DNA from: Takakia lepidozioides | Lineage: Eukaryota > Streptophyta > Takakiopsida > Takakiales > Takakiaceae | NCBI GenBank assembly: GCA_030704615.1 | Contig: CM060731.1 | Span: 91,554,756-91,618,755, forward strand | Reading direction: 5' to 3' | Length of the DNA: 64,000 bases | Shown here: positions 22,261 through 32,875 of the stretch, piece by piece | How the letters are laid out: every line of letters begins with the position of its first letter | Numbering within the stretch: the stretch's first letter is position 1 | Notes under the pieces: generated by a model | Database searches by the model: none | Told to the model about the DNA's origin: nothing | What the model saw: the letters and a program-made list of their open reading frames with translations, nothing else | Translations under genes and position numbers: made by a program

Positions 22261-24182
22261 CTGCACTGGCCTCCTTTCCTCTTCAAGAACTGGAGGTTTG
22301 CTCATTGAGATCTTGGACCTCAAATGGTTAATTGTTGCTTCAATATCTCCCCTTGTGCCTATCACTGCAGCCTCCACTTGATTCTGGAGTAAATGCCAAC
22401 CATATGGGTTAAATTACACACATTCAAGACAGCACAAGGTAGCAAGTTACCAGATTTCTACTTAAAAACAGACCTGCATGAGTCCCTCAAAATGCAGTAT
22501 CTCCTCTAGCACCTTCAACTCTGGCGTTATGTCCTGTCCACAAAAGGATTATTTGTTAACTTCACTGCTCTCCATGCAATAGTCAGTGCCCACATAAAAC
22601 CGTCACTGGATTCCTAGCACCTTCAGCCAGTTCTTTCAACAGCAGTTGTTGCTTAGGGTGGGACCATATTCAGTCATTAACTTTGTGACAATCTAGTTCC
22701 TATGACCATACTTCCAAACTCATCCATAAACAATATAACTCCTATGCTTGCGAGATAGATCCTCTCTAATTTATTTTGACAGAACAAGGAAGGACTAGGC
22801 ATTGTTCGTACCTCACAGAGATTGACAAAGTCAAACATTGTAGCGAAAAATTTACAGCTACACTGCAACATTAACTATCATATCTCAATGAACAACTTTA
22901 TGTGTCTGGAGCTGAGGAGCATGGAGGTGGAGTGAGAGGAGTTACTGGGTGGCTGTCTTGGGCTGGGGTTGGTGATGGAAAAAGTGGACTTGGTAGTGTG
23001 TTTAGTACCTCGGTACCCAAGTGAGTTGTGCCTCCAGGTCCCATCCCAACAACTCCCCCGTTGTTACCAAACAAGTTGTTCTGGCTCATTGACGGGGCTC
23101 CAGCCCCCATGTCACTGCCCATGCAAGCCACATTTGACGCCATCATCTGCAACCACAAACAATCAGATTCTCATATTTGTACCAACCCACCCACCTTGCG
23201 ACAAACTTTGACAACTTAGCTAGCTGACCATGGCAGACATCCAAAGCTTGCTTGAATAAGACAGACAAATCTCCAGTTAGCAGAAATGGACCCTATGCCT
23301 CAATTAATACAAGGAAGAACTATCTAGCTACCTCCATCATAGACAACAACATCAATCCAGGACAACGACAACTTTGCATTTCATTGTTGGACAAACAAAT
23401 AACTATCTAAAGAGTAGTCTAGAACCAATTTGTAAGTCATGCCTCGGAACCTGTGTTCGCACGCATGAAACTGTGGATTCATCATCCCCGAAAAACCCAA
23501 GATGTCATTCCATCACAGAAGGTCTCGTACTGTTGTTGCTGGAGAGGCAGCTGGCCTGGAGGTAAACCATGTTGTGGATATGACATCCCCATTGGACTGG
23601 TCTGTTGTATCAGAGAGTATCAAACTGGAGAAATAAAGATGATTTGGCTGCTTGTGAAGCAGTTGTGAAGCAGGTGAATCAATACCACACAAAATAGGGC
23701 CAGACAATTTTTTCAGAATGAAGAGCAAGAGGGATAGCAACAAACCTTAGTGGAGGTGTCAATCCCAGTAGTCTCAGCAGGAGGGATTGTAATCACCAGC
23801 TTAGAATCTGTCCTTTTCAATGCCTGCCAAGAGGAGTCAAGATCTTACATCAGCATCCAAGCAATAGAGAACCTGAACAACAACCCTAATATCTTTCTAA
23901 AGGTGCAGGACCAAGCCAAGGTATGGGGGAAACACATACCGAGCCAAGTTTTTTTCCCTCGGAGTGCTTAAACTCCTTGAATTTTCCGTAGAGATCGTCG
24001 ATCTTCCATCGCCTCAGAATTGTCGTGCCCTGATGCTCAAAAAGCAAGGCAGCAAGAGTTGGTTCCCGCTCCCGGATGAAACTCTTCACCTGTTGTTGCG
24101 ATGAATCATTGTGACGCATATTCGTTGAGAAGAAAGACTTCACTAGAGGATCCTCCCTGTCTCTAAACCATTCCCTAAATAG
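22261..24182 (-). CDS. Internal exons of an unrecognised host protein (Q/M/G-rich, helical)
   Basis: Seven exons fit GT-AG borders and join in one frame, all phase 0: 23940-24182, 23746-23823, 23497-23601, 23009-23146, 22812-22862, 22474-22533 and 22261-22383, totalling 266 codons. The first encodes a charged helical segment (FREWFRDREDPLVKSFF, RWKIDDLYGKFKEFKHSEG). Then come a Pro/Gln/Met-rich linker (QLPLQQQQ), a Gly/Met/Asn-rich linker and a helical end (ELKVLEEILHFEGLMQ, DIEATINHLRSKI). The composition suggests a nuclear or scaffold protein, but I do not recognise the family. The 5' part lies to the right and the 3' part to the left, both beyond transposon-filled introns, so start and stop are not found. 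The small exons 23497-23601 and 22812-22862 are the least certain. Confidence 0.6.
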
Positions 24183-24326
24183 CTGAACACATGTCAGGAT
24201 CCGATCACATGTCGAGATAATCAGGGACACCGCTCAAGTGTTTTCCCTCCATGAGCACATATTTTGTGTACCTGCGAACTCGCAAACCCAATGCAATTCC
24301 CAACATGTCAATTCACAAAACATGAC

Positions 24327-24872
24327 AATGTGATGATCGGCGGCGATCATCACATTCCCTACAGAGAGTTACAACTGATGGGAATTCTACTACCTCACAA
24401 GTACCACCCTGAAGAAGGTCTAAATGTGATGAGCGCCGCCGATCATCACATTTTCTTGAAGATTTCAGTTTCAATCGGGGAAATGTAGGACTGAAACATG
24501 AAAGCAAAACGATGCAATTCACATTACTGGGCGAAATGAAGATTTCTCTGCAAAAGCACACAACAGTTTGAGTAATGATCGGTGCCGATCATCACTTCCT
24601 TCCAGCCCTAAGATCATGTTTTGATGGACAACTAACTTTGCAAGGGGGGAAAGATGCAGGACTCAAACACGAAAGCAAAACAATGTGAACCACATTTCTA
24701 GCCGAATGAAAAATATGCTGCAAAATCTTGAAGCACTGTAAGTGATGATCGGCACCGATCAACACTTCTGCTCTGTTTTTTTTTTTTTTTTTTTTTTTTT
24801 TGGGAAAAATCTGGGAAAAATTTGCTCTGGTTTGGCATTTTGGTAGAGGTCGTAATGATCGTCGACGATCAT
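24327..24872. repeat. Five dispersed 18-32 bp palindromes, ATGATCGGYRCCGATCAT type
   Basis: Copies lie at 24327-24356, 24422-24453, 24575-24592, 24741-24766 and 24855-24872 (core GTCGAC in the last). Most have outer arms AATGTGATGATCG or AAGTGATGATCG. Intervals are irregular (96-170 bases), but the flanks after copies 4 and 5 share CACTTCTGCTCT. A 26-base T run lies at 24776-24801. The tract is non-coding and probably part of a transposon border or satellite. Confidence 0.85.
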
Positions 24873-24879
24873 CACTTCT

Positions 24880-25450
24880 GCTCTATTTTGGCATTTGGCG
24901 TGTGCTCTGCGTGGCAAGTTCTTAGAACTCATGCATCATGGCACCTTTGGACGTCAAGATGGGCTCCTGGCTTTGAGGGGAAACTATCTTTTGCTAAACT
25001 TGTAAGCTCGATCCACTCAGACCTTTTGTCTCTGCGTTCCGCATGGTTGGGGGAAGGTGTTTGCAGATGTGCCCTCTGGTTGGATGCTATTTTCCTATTA
25101 TTTGGTCTTCCATCTCGGTCTACCGTATATTTCTGCTGTGTCGCTATGTACTGCAGGCTTCTTTTTGATACCGTGATCCCTCTTCTCTTCGTTATTTGGG
25201 GAGGAAGCAGGGTCTTCCTGGGTTAGCCTCTATAGAGCCTTATGAGGTTATTTTGTCTTCATTGTAATTGTTATTGTAAAACTTACAATTGTAATTGTAG
25301 AATATTGTGGAATGGATGCCACAGTTTTAGGCTTATTTCCCATTTCGGGTATTTTGATGGTATTCTTGATGGTATTTTGGTTTCATGTTGCCTAAGTTCA
25401 TCCCACGGTCATAGGACCCTCGGGTATAGGCGCCCTATGTTTCTGTTGAC
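24880..25450. other. Stretch without recognisable gene
   Basis: There is only weak open sequence (24822-25226, plus strand) with no motif. The stretch precedes the Transposase_24-like gene and may be its 5' region. Confidence 0.4.
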
Positions 25451-26573
25451 GTGGCGGATGCTGACGTGGCACCACGTGGCACCACGTCAGCATTCGACAC
25501 CATGGCAACCTGTTGGCATCACGCTCACGCCACGTCACCAGTGTGTGAGCGTATGCTCACGCGCAAGGCTCACGCGGTTGCATCGTTGGGAGGGGAGGTG
25601 CCACCGGTGGAGGTCAATACCAATGGGGACCCCATTGGCGAGTTTTGGGAAGCCATGAAGAGGGTTGCCTTTGATAAGGCAGCCTCTTGGTTCCCTTGGC
25701 AACAATCATGGGTCGATCGTAGGGGTTTTATGACCCAAATAGCGAGAGAGTTTGGGGGCACTTGGAGTGAGACGAGGTTGTTGGAGATGGTGGGCAAGAA
25801 CCTCAAGGACAAGAGGTACCGTGCAAGAGAGGCGATCCGGAAAGCAATGAAGCATGGGGTTACTCCCCAATGCCCACATGGGATAACACCGGTATGTGCT
25901 AATTGATTTCACTATATGCATATTGTTTGAGGGCAATGGTGCTAAGGATGTTTGGGAAATCTAACCAAAAAATGGTTTGGTTGGCATGCGTAGGAGTCTT
26001 GGGAAGCCCTCATTGCGGGGGAGGAAGATGCCGCAAAGAAGAAGGGGTTTGCTAGAGGCCGTGAGTCTGCAACAGCACGACTAGAGAAATCTGACTCCAC
26101 GCATAGATATGGCCCCGGGGGAGCCAAGTCTTTCGTCACTCGTTTTGTAAGTCATATGTACTCATCTAAGATTTCAAAGTTAATCTTTCTCTAGCGTCTC
26201 TCTCTCTCTCTCTCTTTTTCTCTTTCTCTCACTCTCTTTGAGATACTCACTCATGGCAATTTGTATGTCATGTATAGGTAAAACGCTTTGGGAGGAAGCC
26301 CTTGAAGTTAGAATTGGGTTACACCAAGGACATGGTTGGGGTAGGCTGCTGGTTGCCATGACAACAGATGAGTTGTCAACCAAGGAGGATACGATGGACG
26401 ATGGGGAGTCACAGGTTGACACTACAGTAGTTGATCAGCAGGCCCGCACCTCGGGCTCCTCATCGGAGGAGTCGGACGGTGAATCCGTTTCCGACTCCGG
26501 GGATAAGCAAGCTCATGCGGCGCGGTGGCTTGATACTAGTAGTAGTAAGTCAGAGACCGATGAGAGTGAGTGA
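25451..26573 (+). CDS. CACTA-associated Transposase_24-like (Ptta/En/Spm) gene
   Basis: Exon 1 runs to 25891 (CACCG/GTATGTG); an ATG lies at 25501. Exon 2 is 25994-26146 (GCGTAG/GAGTC to TTTT/GTAAGT), phase 0 on both sides. Exon 3 starts near 26279 and ends with an acidic Ser/Glu tail at a TGA near 26573; its frame relative to exon 2 is unsettled. The sequence fits PF03004-like plant proteins carried by CACTA elements: FGGTWSETRLLEMV, NLKDKRYRAREAI, then SWEALIAGEE, KKKGFARGRES, and H-x2-GPGGAKSF. Such proteins are thought to bind subterminal repeats (TNPA-like). It lies just left of a CACTA terminus. No DDE catalytic gene is present. Confidence 0.55.
25460..25491. repeat. 32-bp imperfect palindrome with three ACGTGG-type cores
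   Basis: GCTGACGTGG and CCACGTCAGC flank CCACGTGG, separated by CA on each side; only the CA positions break symmetry. Each part contains a G-box-like ACGTG. It overlaps the start region of the Transposase_24-like gene and could be a promoter element or a transposon palindrome. Confidence 0.7.
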
Positions 26574-26837
26574 TGAGAGGTTTTCCTTAGCATCCCTCAC
26601 ACATGTACAAAACCTCATGCTTTTTTTATAAAGCTTTTGTATGTTCGTTGTCCATTTCCAATACCAACAACCCTTGGGTGCATTTGCGTGCCTGTCCTTT
26701 GAACTAGATTTGTGAGTGTAGATTAGCATAAAACACCTAGGAAATTCCCTCTATGCATGGACCCAAAATAGTATCCAAAAAACGAATCAAATAAGCAAAA
26801 CACAAAACAGTGCCCCCTAGCAGTCACATATCCGAAC

Positions 26838-27350
26838 CTCTGCGATCGCAAAGGGTCATCCCCCTGTGGCGGTTTGGGATCTCTGCGACGCCGTGGGGGT
26901 CGCAGGAAACAGAACATACCTGTCCTCTGCGACCCCAGAGGGTCACACAGGCTCGGCACACCTGCGATGGTGTGGGTACCCTGCGACTGCCGAGGCGTCA
27001 CAGATGACAAAGAGGGACACCCCAGTGCGACCCCTTGGCCGTTGCAGGTTGCACACAGGGTCCACGCAACGACCCCATCTGCGACGGCTCAGGGGTCGTT
27101 GTGCGCGTCGGCCAGGGGTTGCATGGGATTGAAGGTGGAGGCCTTGCTAGTGCAGGAACAGCAGTTGCAAAATCCATCTGTAGGGAGTCGTAGAAGGGAA
27201 CCACACCAAGCCATGCTCCTAAGAGTCTCCGATCCCCTGCCGTCGCAGATCTGCGACGTTTTGAGTGTGACGGCCCTGGACCCCATCTGCGACGGCTGGG
27301 CTGTCGCAAACCCCCCCCCCCCCCCCCCCCCCCCCCAATTTGTAGTAGTG
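26838..27350. mobile_element. CACTA terminus with subterminal CTGCGAC repeats
   Basis: The right border is TTTGTAGTAGTG (27339-27350); its reverse complement begins CACTACTACAAA, a typical CACTA end. Inward, CTGCGAC/GTCGCAG motifs recur about a dozen times in both orientations between 26838 and 27310 (for example 26841-26850 TGCGATCGCA), as expected of CACTA subterminal repeats. Next to the terminus is a 26-base poly-C run (27311-27336). The matching left end was not found. Confidence 0.65.
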
Positions 27351-27667
27351 CCTACAGAAGTATATATAGGGAGTAGTAACCCCGAGAACGGTGCAAGCCC
27401 ATTGGAGATTAAAAGCTAGTGAGTAAGCGTGCAAGCTGGAAAGCGACCAAGGTGTGGAGAGCTATTCCGGAGTGCCCTCTACCAAAGGGAATTTCCACTG
27501 AGCCCAACAGGTTGAGGGTTGAGTGGGAGTGTAAGGGAGGACCGTTATGTCCCGGTGAGCAGCCGAAGCTCCGAGTTGGCCCCGCGGCCAGTTTGGGAGT
27601 TAGGCGTGCGCATCAAAATGAGTAACTATGACTTGAAGGGGAGTTTACCGAAGTGAGGTGCATGACA
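27351..27667 (+). repeat. Gypsy LTR fragment, broken by the CACTA end
   Basis: The fragment is homologous to 370-698, from CCTACAGAAGTATATATAGG to the terminal TGACA. No primer-binding site follows, so this is the 3' part of a solo or downstream LTR. The left part of the LTR is missing, displaced by the CACTA terminus, which dates the CACTA insertion as later. Confidence 0.8.
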
Positions 27668-29103
27668 CAAATGCATGGTAGAAAGATGTGGATAGTATGT
27701 TCGGTTGTGGCAACAAGGTTTTATGCAGCAAAGAGGGCAAGGGAGGAAAAAACGAGAGAAAGCTGAAGATGCACTGAATGCAGGGAGCACACGACTGAGC
27801 AGCGGAGGCGTTGCAAGGGAGGAGGAGACGAGAATTCCCACCGAACTCATTAAACTCATGCCAAGGATAATGAAGAGCACCGCTCAAGCATCGAATGACG
27901 AGTGTGGGAGAGACTACCATGCAACTAAAAAAGAGTAGTGGAGAGACAGCTCTTGCATGTCCCCAGTGACAGCCACTATTGGCGATGAAGAGTTAAAAGT
28001 GACGAAGAAGATACAATGAGAAGCCCTAGAGAGAGGGGAGTGGAAGGAAAAGGAGATGCAGTAGAGGCGCGGAGGATGAAGTGCAACCAGGGGTACAATG
28101 GAGGAGACTAGACAAAACGGCTAAGTCCCTGTCGCACTCACCGCAAAACGCGGAGCGCGACATCGGGCCACTACACTTCCTTGATATATTGTCACTTTGT
28201 CAATTAACTTTCACATCGTGAATCTTTTGGATCCATCCCTATCTAGTACTATGCCCATTCTCTCAGCATTCTCCCCTTTCTTTTTTCTTCTTAAAACATG
28301 CAAACTGGTATGTAAAAGTAAAGACATACACATACCGTCACCATATCGACAAAGGTGATACCCGCATAACTCTGGAATATACGCGACCTCAGCCAAAAGG
28401 AATGTACAATGTACCTCACCATGAGATTAGAGTTGATCTAAAGTAAGACGGGTCTAAAAATAGTAGAAGTTGTCTTTTGGAACCTGCTTGTCTTGGCTTG
28501 TCTCTAATCTTCGCTCGCCGCGGGCTTCGTCTCTCTCGTTGCTACGCTTCTGCGCAGGCTGCTTTGGAGGCCTCTGCGGATCACTTTCTTGTCTTTGACG
28601 AGATTCAAGGGCAAGTTTGTATCGTAGCGTTGGAGTAGGACGGAGCCGTCATCTCACTCTGATTTGTGCATCTGGTCCCCCTAGACTTCGCTGTTGCTTT
28701 TCGCCTGTGGTTTCTCAATGGTGCAGGCTAGGAAGTTTGTACAGTGAGGCGACCAGAAAGTGTCCGGATAACAATATTTTATTCATCAGTTCTGTTTGGA
28801 ATAAACTTCAGAAATCCACGAAGTCTGAGCGCGTCTGGAGCTCCGTGCCAGATGAAATCTCCCTACTTGTGAAAGCGTCCGTCAGGCCGTATGTATCCCA
28901 GAGCAATCAGACCACGTCTCCGCAGGAAGGTTATTATATTGCAAGCATTGATTCCCCTGGGAGACGAAACCGTTTTCCAAGTCATCCGTTGTGGTCCAGG
29001 GAGAGAACAGCACTGCAACCCATCCTTGCTTCTCTCACAGGGAAGGAGATTTATTTTTACCTGACAATCAATCCCAGGCAAAGAGTAGTGAGCAAGAGAC
29101 GAG
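27668..29103. other. Intergenic region and probable 5' UTR of the next gene
   Basis: No recognisable gene is present. From about 28450 the sequence is C/T-rich (CTCTCGTTGC and similar) and probably holds the promoter and leader of the gamma-glutamylcyclotransferase gene. An upstream open frame (28617-29216) has no conserved motif. Confidence 0.4.
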
Positions 29104-29681
29104 ATGGTGCTGTGGGTGTTTGGCTATGGGTCTCTAGTATGGAAGGCAGGCTTCATGTACGAGGAGCGGATAGTGGGCTACATCAAAGGATATCGAAGAG
29201 TATTTTACCAAGCTAGCACAGATCACCGAGGGACACCAGAGCACCCTGGGCGGACAGTCACCCTGGAGCCACAAGAGGGGGCAATTACATGGGGCACTGC
29301 GTACTCTCAGGGCGTGGCGAGGAGAAGCTTGGGTTATCGTACCTGGAGCTGAGGGAGTTCGAGTACGATGTGCGAGCCAACATCGATTTCTACACGGTGG
29401 GCTCAACCTGCAAGCCAGCGCTCTCCGGTGTCCTTGTGTACGTTGGATCTTCCAACACTCAAAAGAATCACTATTATCTGGGCCCCGCCCATCTGGAGGA
29501 CATGGCCAGCCAGATTGCCAGGGCCGAAGGTGCAGCAGGGCCAAATTATGAATACCTATTCCAGCTGGAAGCAGCGCTTTCCGAAATTGGTTGTGTGGAT
29601 CAAGAAATCACCGAGCTCGCCACCCAGGTTCGCAAGCATTTGGGAGGCATGAGAGAGGCACCTCTTTGGGCTCTGCACTAG
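29104..29681 (+). CDS. Gamma-glutamylcyclotransferase (ChaC/GGCT2 family), single frameshift
   Basis: The ATG at 29104 begins [17 protein letters not shown], the family N terminus with the substrate-binding YGSL loop. [27 protein letters not shown] and WGTAY follow, then, one frame back, [19 protein letters not shown] (with the conserved catalytic Glu region) and [24 protein letters not shown]. The protein is collinear with plant GGCT2 and about 190 residues long, ending at TAG 29679-29681. The enzyme cleaves glutathione to 5-oxoproline and Cys-Gly in the cytosol. The gene is intronless here. The frame is lost by one missing base between about 29306 and 29315; this may be a sequencing error or a recent mutation. 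It converges on the COL gene at 30665. Confidence 0.85.
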
Positions 29682-30664
29682 TTGGGAAGTGGAAGAACAA
29701 TAATCAAAAGATGAGACAACAGAAATCTCATTGCCTGACCAAGCCTGCTCCACCCAATCCAAGAGAGAGGTCTGTGGGCACAAGGCTGCCGAAAGCAGAC
29801 TGTAGCAAATGCTGCTCTCATTCATCAATAAATTTGAACAATGGTTGTACAAAAACGGGCAAGGCAGGTTTCACAATGTCCAGTCCAGACCCATGCTCAT
29901 GGCTCTTGATTAAATAGTCTCTGTTGAAATCAAGTTATCATGGGTCCTCTACTACATACAACTGTAATGTGGCAAGAGCTGCAAAATCATTAACAAGACT
30001 ACCTTCACAAGCTCAGGCATCACACCTCGTCAATTGATTCCAAAGCTATTTGCCCAACCCGCCACACCCACCCAACCGTGCTGAAGACCCGCATACCGGA
30101 CACTAAGCAGTGTTTCGATCACAACATCTTCAGCAATCCATGACCCTATCACCGACTGATGGATGATCTGGAAACCTATATTCACACTGTGAACCGCTGC
30201 AGGGAAAATGGTTGGCACAAAACATGGGCCATTGAGCTAGAAATACCCTTAAGAACAAACCCACTCAAAAGTTGAACAGACAGCTTTCCATGTACAACCC
30301 CTGCTGCAATATTTACTTAAGAGAAAAAAATAAAAAATGAGACAGTCTTGTCTTCTTGAACTGTAACTAGATTGGACAAACTTTTTGAAAGACTTGGAGC
30401 GAGGCCTCCATTTTGCAGGCCCTCTTTGTCTTGATTAATAAATTACCATGGGGCCAAAAAAGAACACCCCATCCTGCCCATCCTCAGGTCCTCCCACCAA
30501 GGGGACGACACCTTGAAGGGTGCCAAGGTCCACAGAGAAACGTCAATGAGCAGATTTTTCCAACCTTCTGAACCTGCCAATAGAGGGGGCTCTCCAACAT
30601 CACACAAGGTCACGGCTGGCATTCCAGGAACTGCACAAGCACACAAGAATAAGAGGTCCCCTGC
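29682..30664. other. Intergenic region between two convergent genes
   Basis: The region holds the 3' UTRs of the cyclotransferase (+) and the CONSTANS-like gene (-). I see nothing else in it. Confidence 0.5.
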
Positions 30665-32875
30665 TTAAAAGGAGGGCACGACACCGAAACCAGTATCATG
30701 GACCATTGAAAACATTTGCTCCACTTCTAAATCTGTCCGCTTGGCAAACCTTCCTTTGATTCTGGGTCGACTTTCAGCATAGGCCTTCCTGGAAGCATAG
30801 CGTATTGTCTTCTCAAATTTGCGATTCTTCCTCTTCTCTTTGTACCTCATAACTCGAGCTTCACGCGCCATGGGCTCCACATGCCCCACATGTAGCGGGC
30901 GTGGTGGATATTCAAACATCCCTTGCGAGCCTTCATGGCGTGTAGAGATCTCACTCAAACTGGAGTCAGGAACAACTGCCGCATCCATTGATGAGGACGA
31001 CATCTGTCATTGCAAACGACAGAAGACATTGACAGGTGGTTCAGCAAGAACTACCTGTGCTACATCTATTTCAGCTGTAAGGGTTGCATCATGCACGGAA
31101 TCCATTCAAGATCACATATCTTGACTTTTATCATGCAGACAGTGCATGGGAACCTCAAATTGATTTACTGGAGAAATATCCTCGAGAAGTATGGAACATA
31201 GCAGATGATCATAAAACTTAAGAAATTGTCTGACCATAGTGATCCACTTCTTCCCATCAAATAAAGCCCATGTTGGCTACACAGAAGTAGCATCAACTGG
31301 AAGGCAATAGCTTGGAATAGCAATTCTCACAGCAAGGAAGAGTCTTACGCTGTGGCTCAGAGATGAGGTGCCATAGCTGTACCCACTCTTCGGCAGCATT
31401 TCAGACTCGAACGATGGTACATGAGACAAGGAAGGCGAAGGCTCGCCAGATCCTTGAGGTCTTTGGTGGACTGGTACCAAGCTGTCAGCTGCCACCTGAG
31501 GTGGGCCCATTGCAGAAGCATACTCCAGATCAAGATAGGGGTCGACATCTGAGAAGAAATTGGTGTTATTCAACTCTGCCTTCGTCTTAGACTTCTCCTT
31601 ATGTGATTTGGGGACATATTCTCGTTCCAGGTATGGTGAAGATGGCCCACAATCTACATCATCTACATCATCCACAAGGAGAAAGTGTTTACATCAGTAC
31701 AAGTGACATGCATGACAGGGGACATTCAGCCTGACCAAATTGAGAGTGCAGAGAAGGGAAGCAAAGTTTATCCCTTAAGAAAAGTCCAGTCTAACTCATT
31801 CACAAACAAAGTAACTGATACAGTAACAACGGAACTCAGCTACAACTGCCGATGTGCACAATAGTCCAATATTGGACTCTGCAGCTCGTGACCAGATCCT
31901 GAAGCTCAGCAGGAGCCCACCTTATCAAACCAGAAAAGCTACCGATCGGAACAGACACTTCCCCAGGAGTTCAACAGGATTTGGGCAAAATTCCAGAAAT
32001 ACCAGTGAGAAAACACACCGACTGAACAACCCTGCAAGATCTCTAGGAGTCCTGAATAGACATTAATAACAATGTCCACTTCTCTACATCCAGTCGCTAG
32101 GAGGTTTGAAGGGGAGACTTTCACACAACAGTTTCGCGGTATCCACGATGTCTACTTCTCTAGATCCGAGAGCCAGGAGGTGCATTTTAATGTGAGACTT
32201 TCAACACAACAGTGTCACGGAATCTACGATTTCCACTTCCCTAGATCTGAGTACTAAGAGATGCATTTAATGGGAGGCTTTTACACAACAGCGTCCCAGA
32301 ACAGAACTTCCTGATTGCACAAAGTTTTCTATAAACATGCTTTCTCTTCTGGGAACACTGAAGCAAGGCAGCCAATCACCATCAAAGCCGCTGTTAAGAA
32401 GCTTAGCGATACCTGTAAAGCTGCCTTTGATCACCCCGTCTCCCAAGGGCTTCGCCGGCTGCAGTAGGAGCCAAGATGCGGCCTCCGCTGCAGAGTTTTC
32501 ATCGTCATCCTTCAAGAGAACGCAGCATTCACTCTCAGGCGCTGCTGGAACTACAGGAATAGAGTGAGGGTCTTTTGCATAACTGGGGCACTCATAGAAG
32601 GGAGTAACAGGCACGCGCTCGTGACGCTGGGCGAGTGGATTGGCAGAATGAATGTCAGTGTCACATGCCACGCAGAGGGCAGCTGCATCAGCTTTACAAG
32701 TGACAACAGCTGGTAAGAGCTCACAGACTTCACACATCCAGACTCGCTCATGGCGGGATGCCAGCTTGTTAGCACCATGGACCTTGCCATCGCAGGCCAC
32801 GCATAAGTACGCCGCATCTGCTCGGCAGTACACCACCGCACTCGTGGCGTGACATGCCTCACATGGCTTCGGCAT
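30665..32875 (-). CDS. CONSTANS-like B-box/CCT transcription factor
   Basis: Three exons join in frame: 32413-32875, 31349-31653 (or 31349-31662, using the first of two AGs) and 30665-31003, giving about 368 residues. The N terminus has two B-boxes starting CEACH and CEVCE, each C-x2-C-x8-C-x7-C-x2-C-x4-H-x8-H. The middle has [15 protein letters not shown], typical of COL proteins. The C terminus has a CCT domain ([34 protein letters not shown]) and ends in GVVPSF, as in group I COL proteins. They act in the nucleus, the CCT domain contacting DNA and NF-Y and the B-boxes mediating protein contacts, in light and photoperiod responses. All motifs are intact. The gene is likely functional. Confidence 0.9.

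Noticed and set aside
28617-29216. 199-codon plus-strand ORF overlapping the cyclotransferase start
   Set aside because: It is in a different frame from the conserved protein and has no motif; more likely leader sequence.
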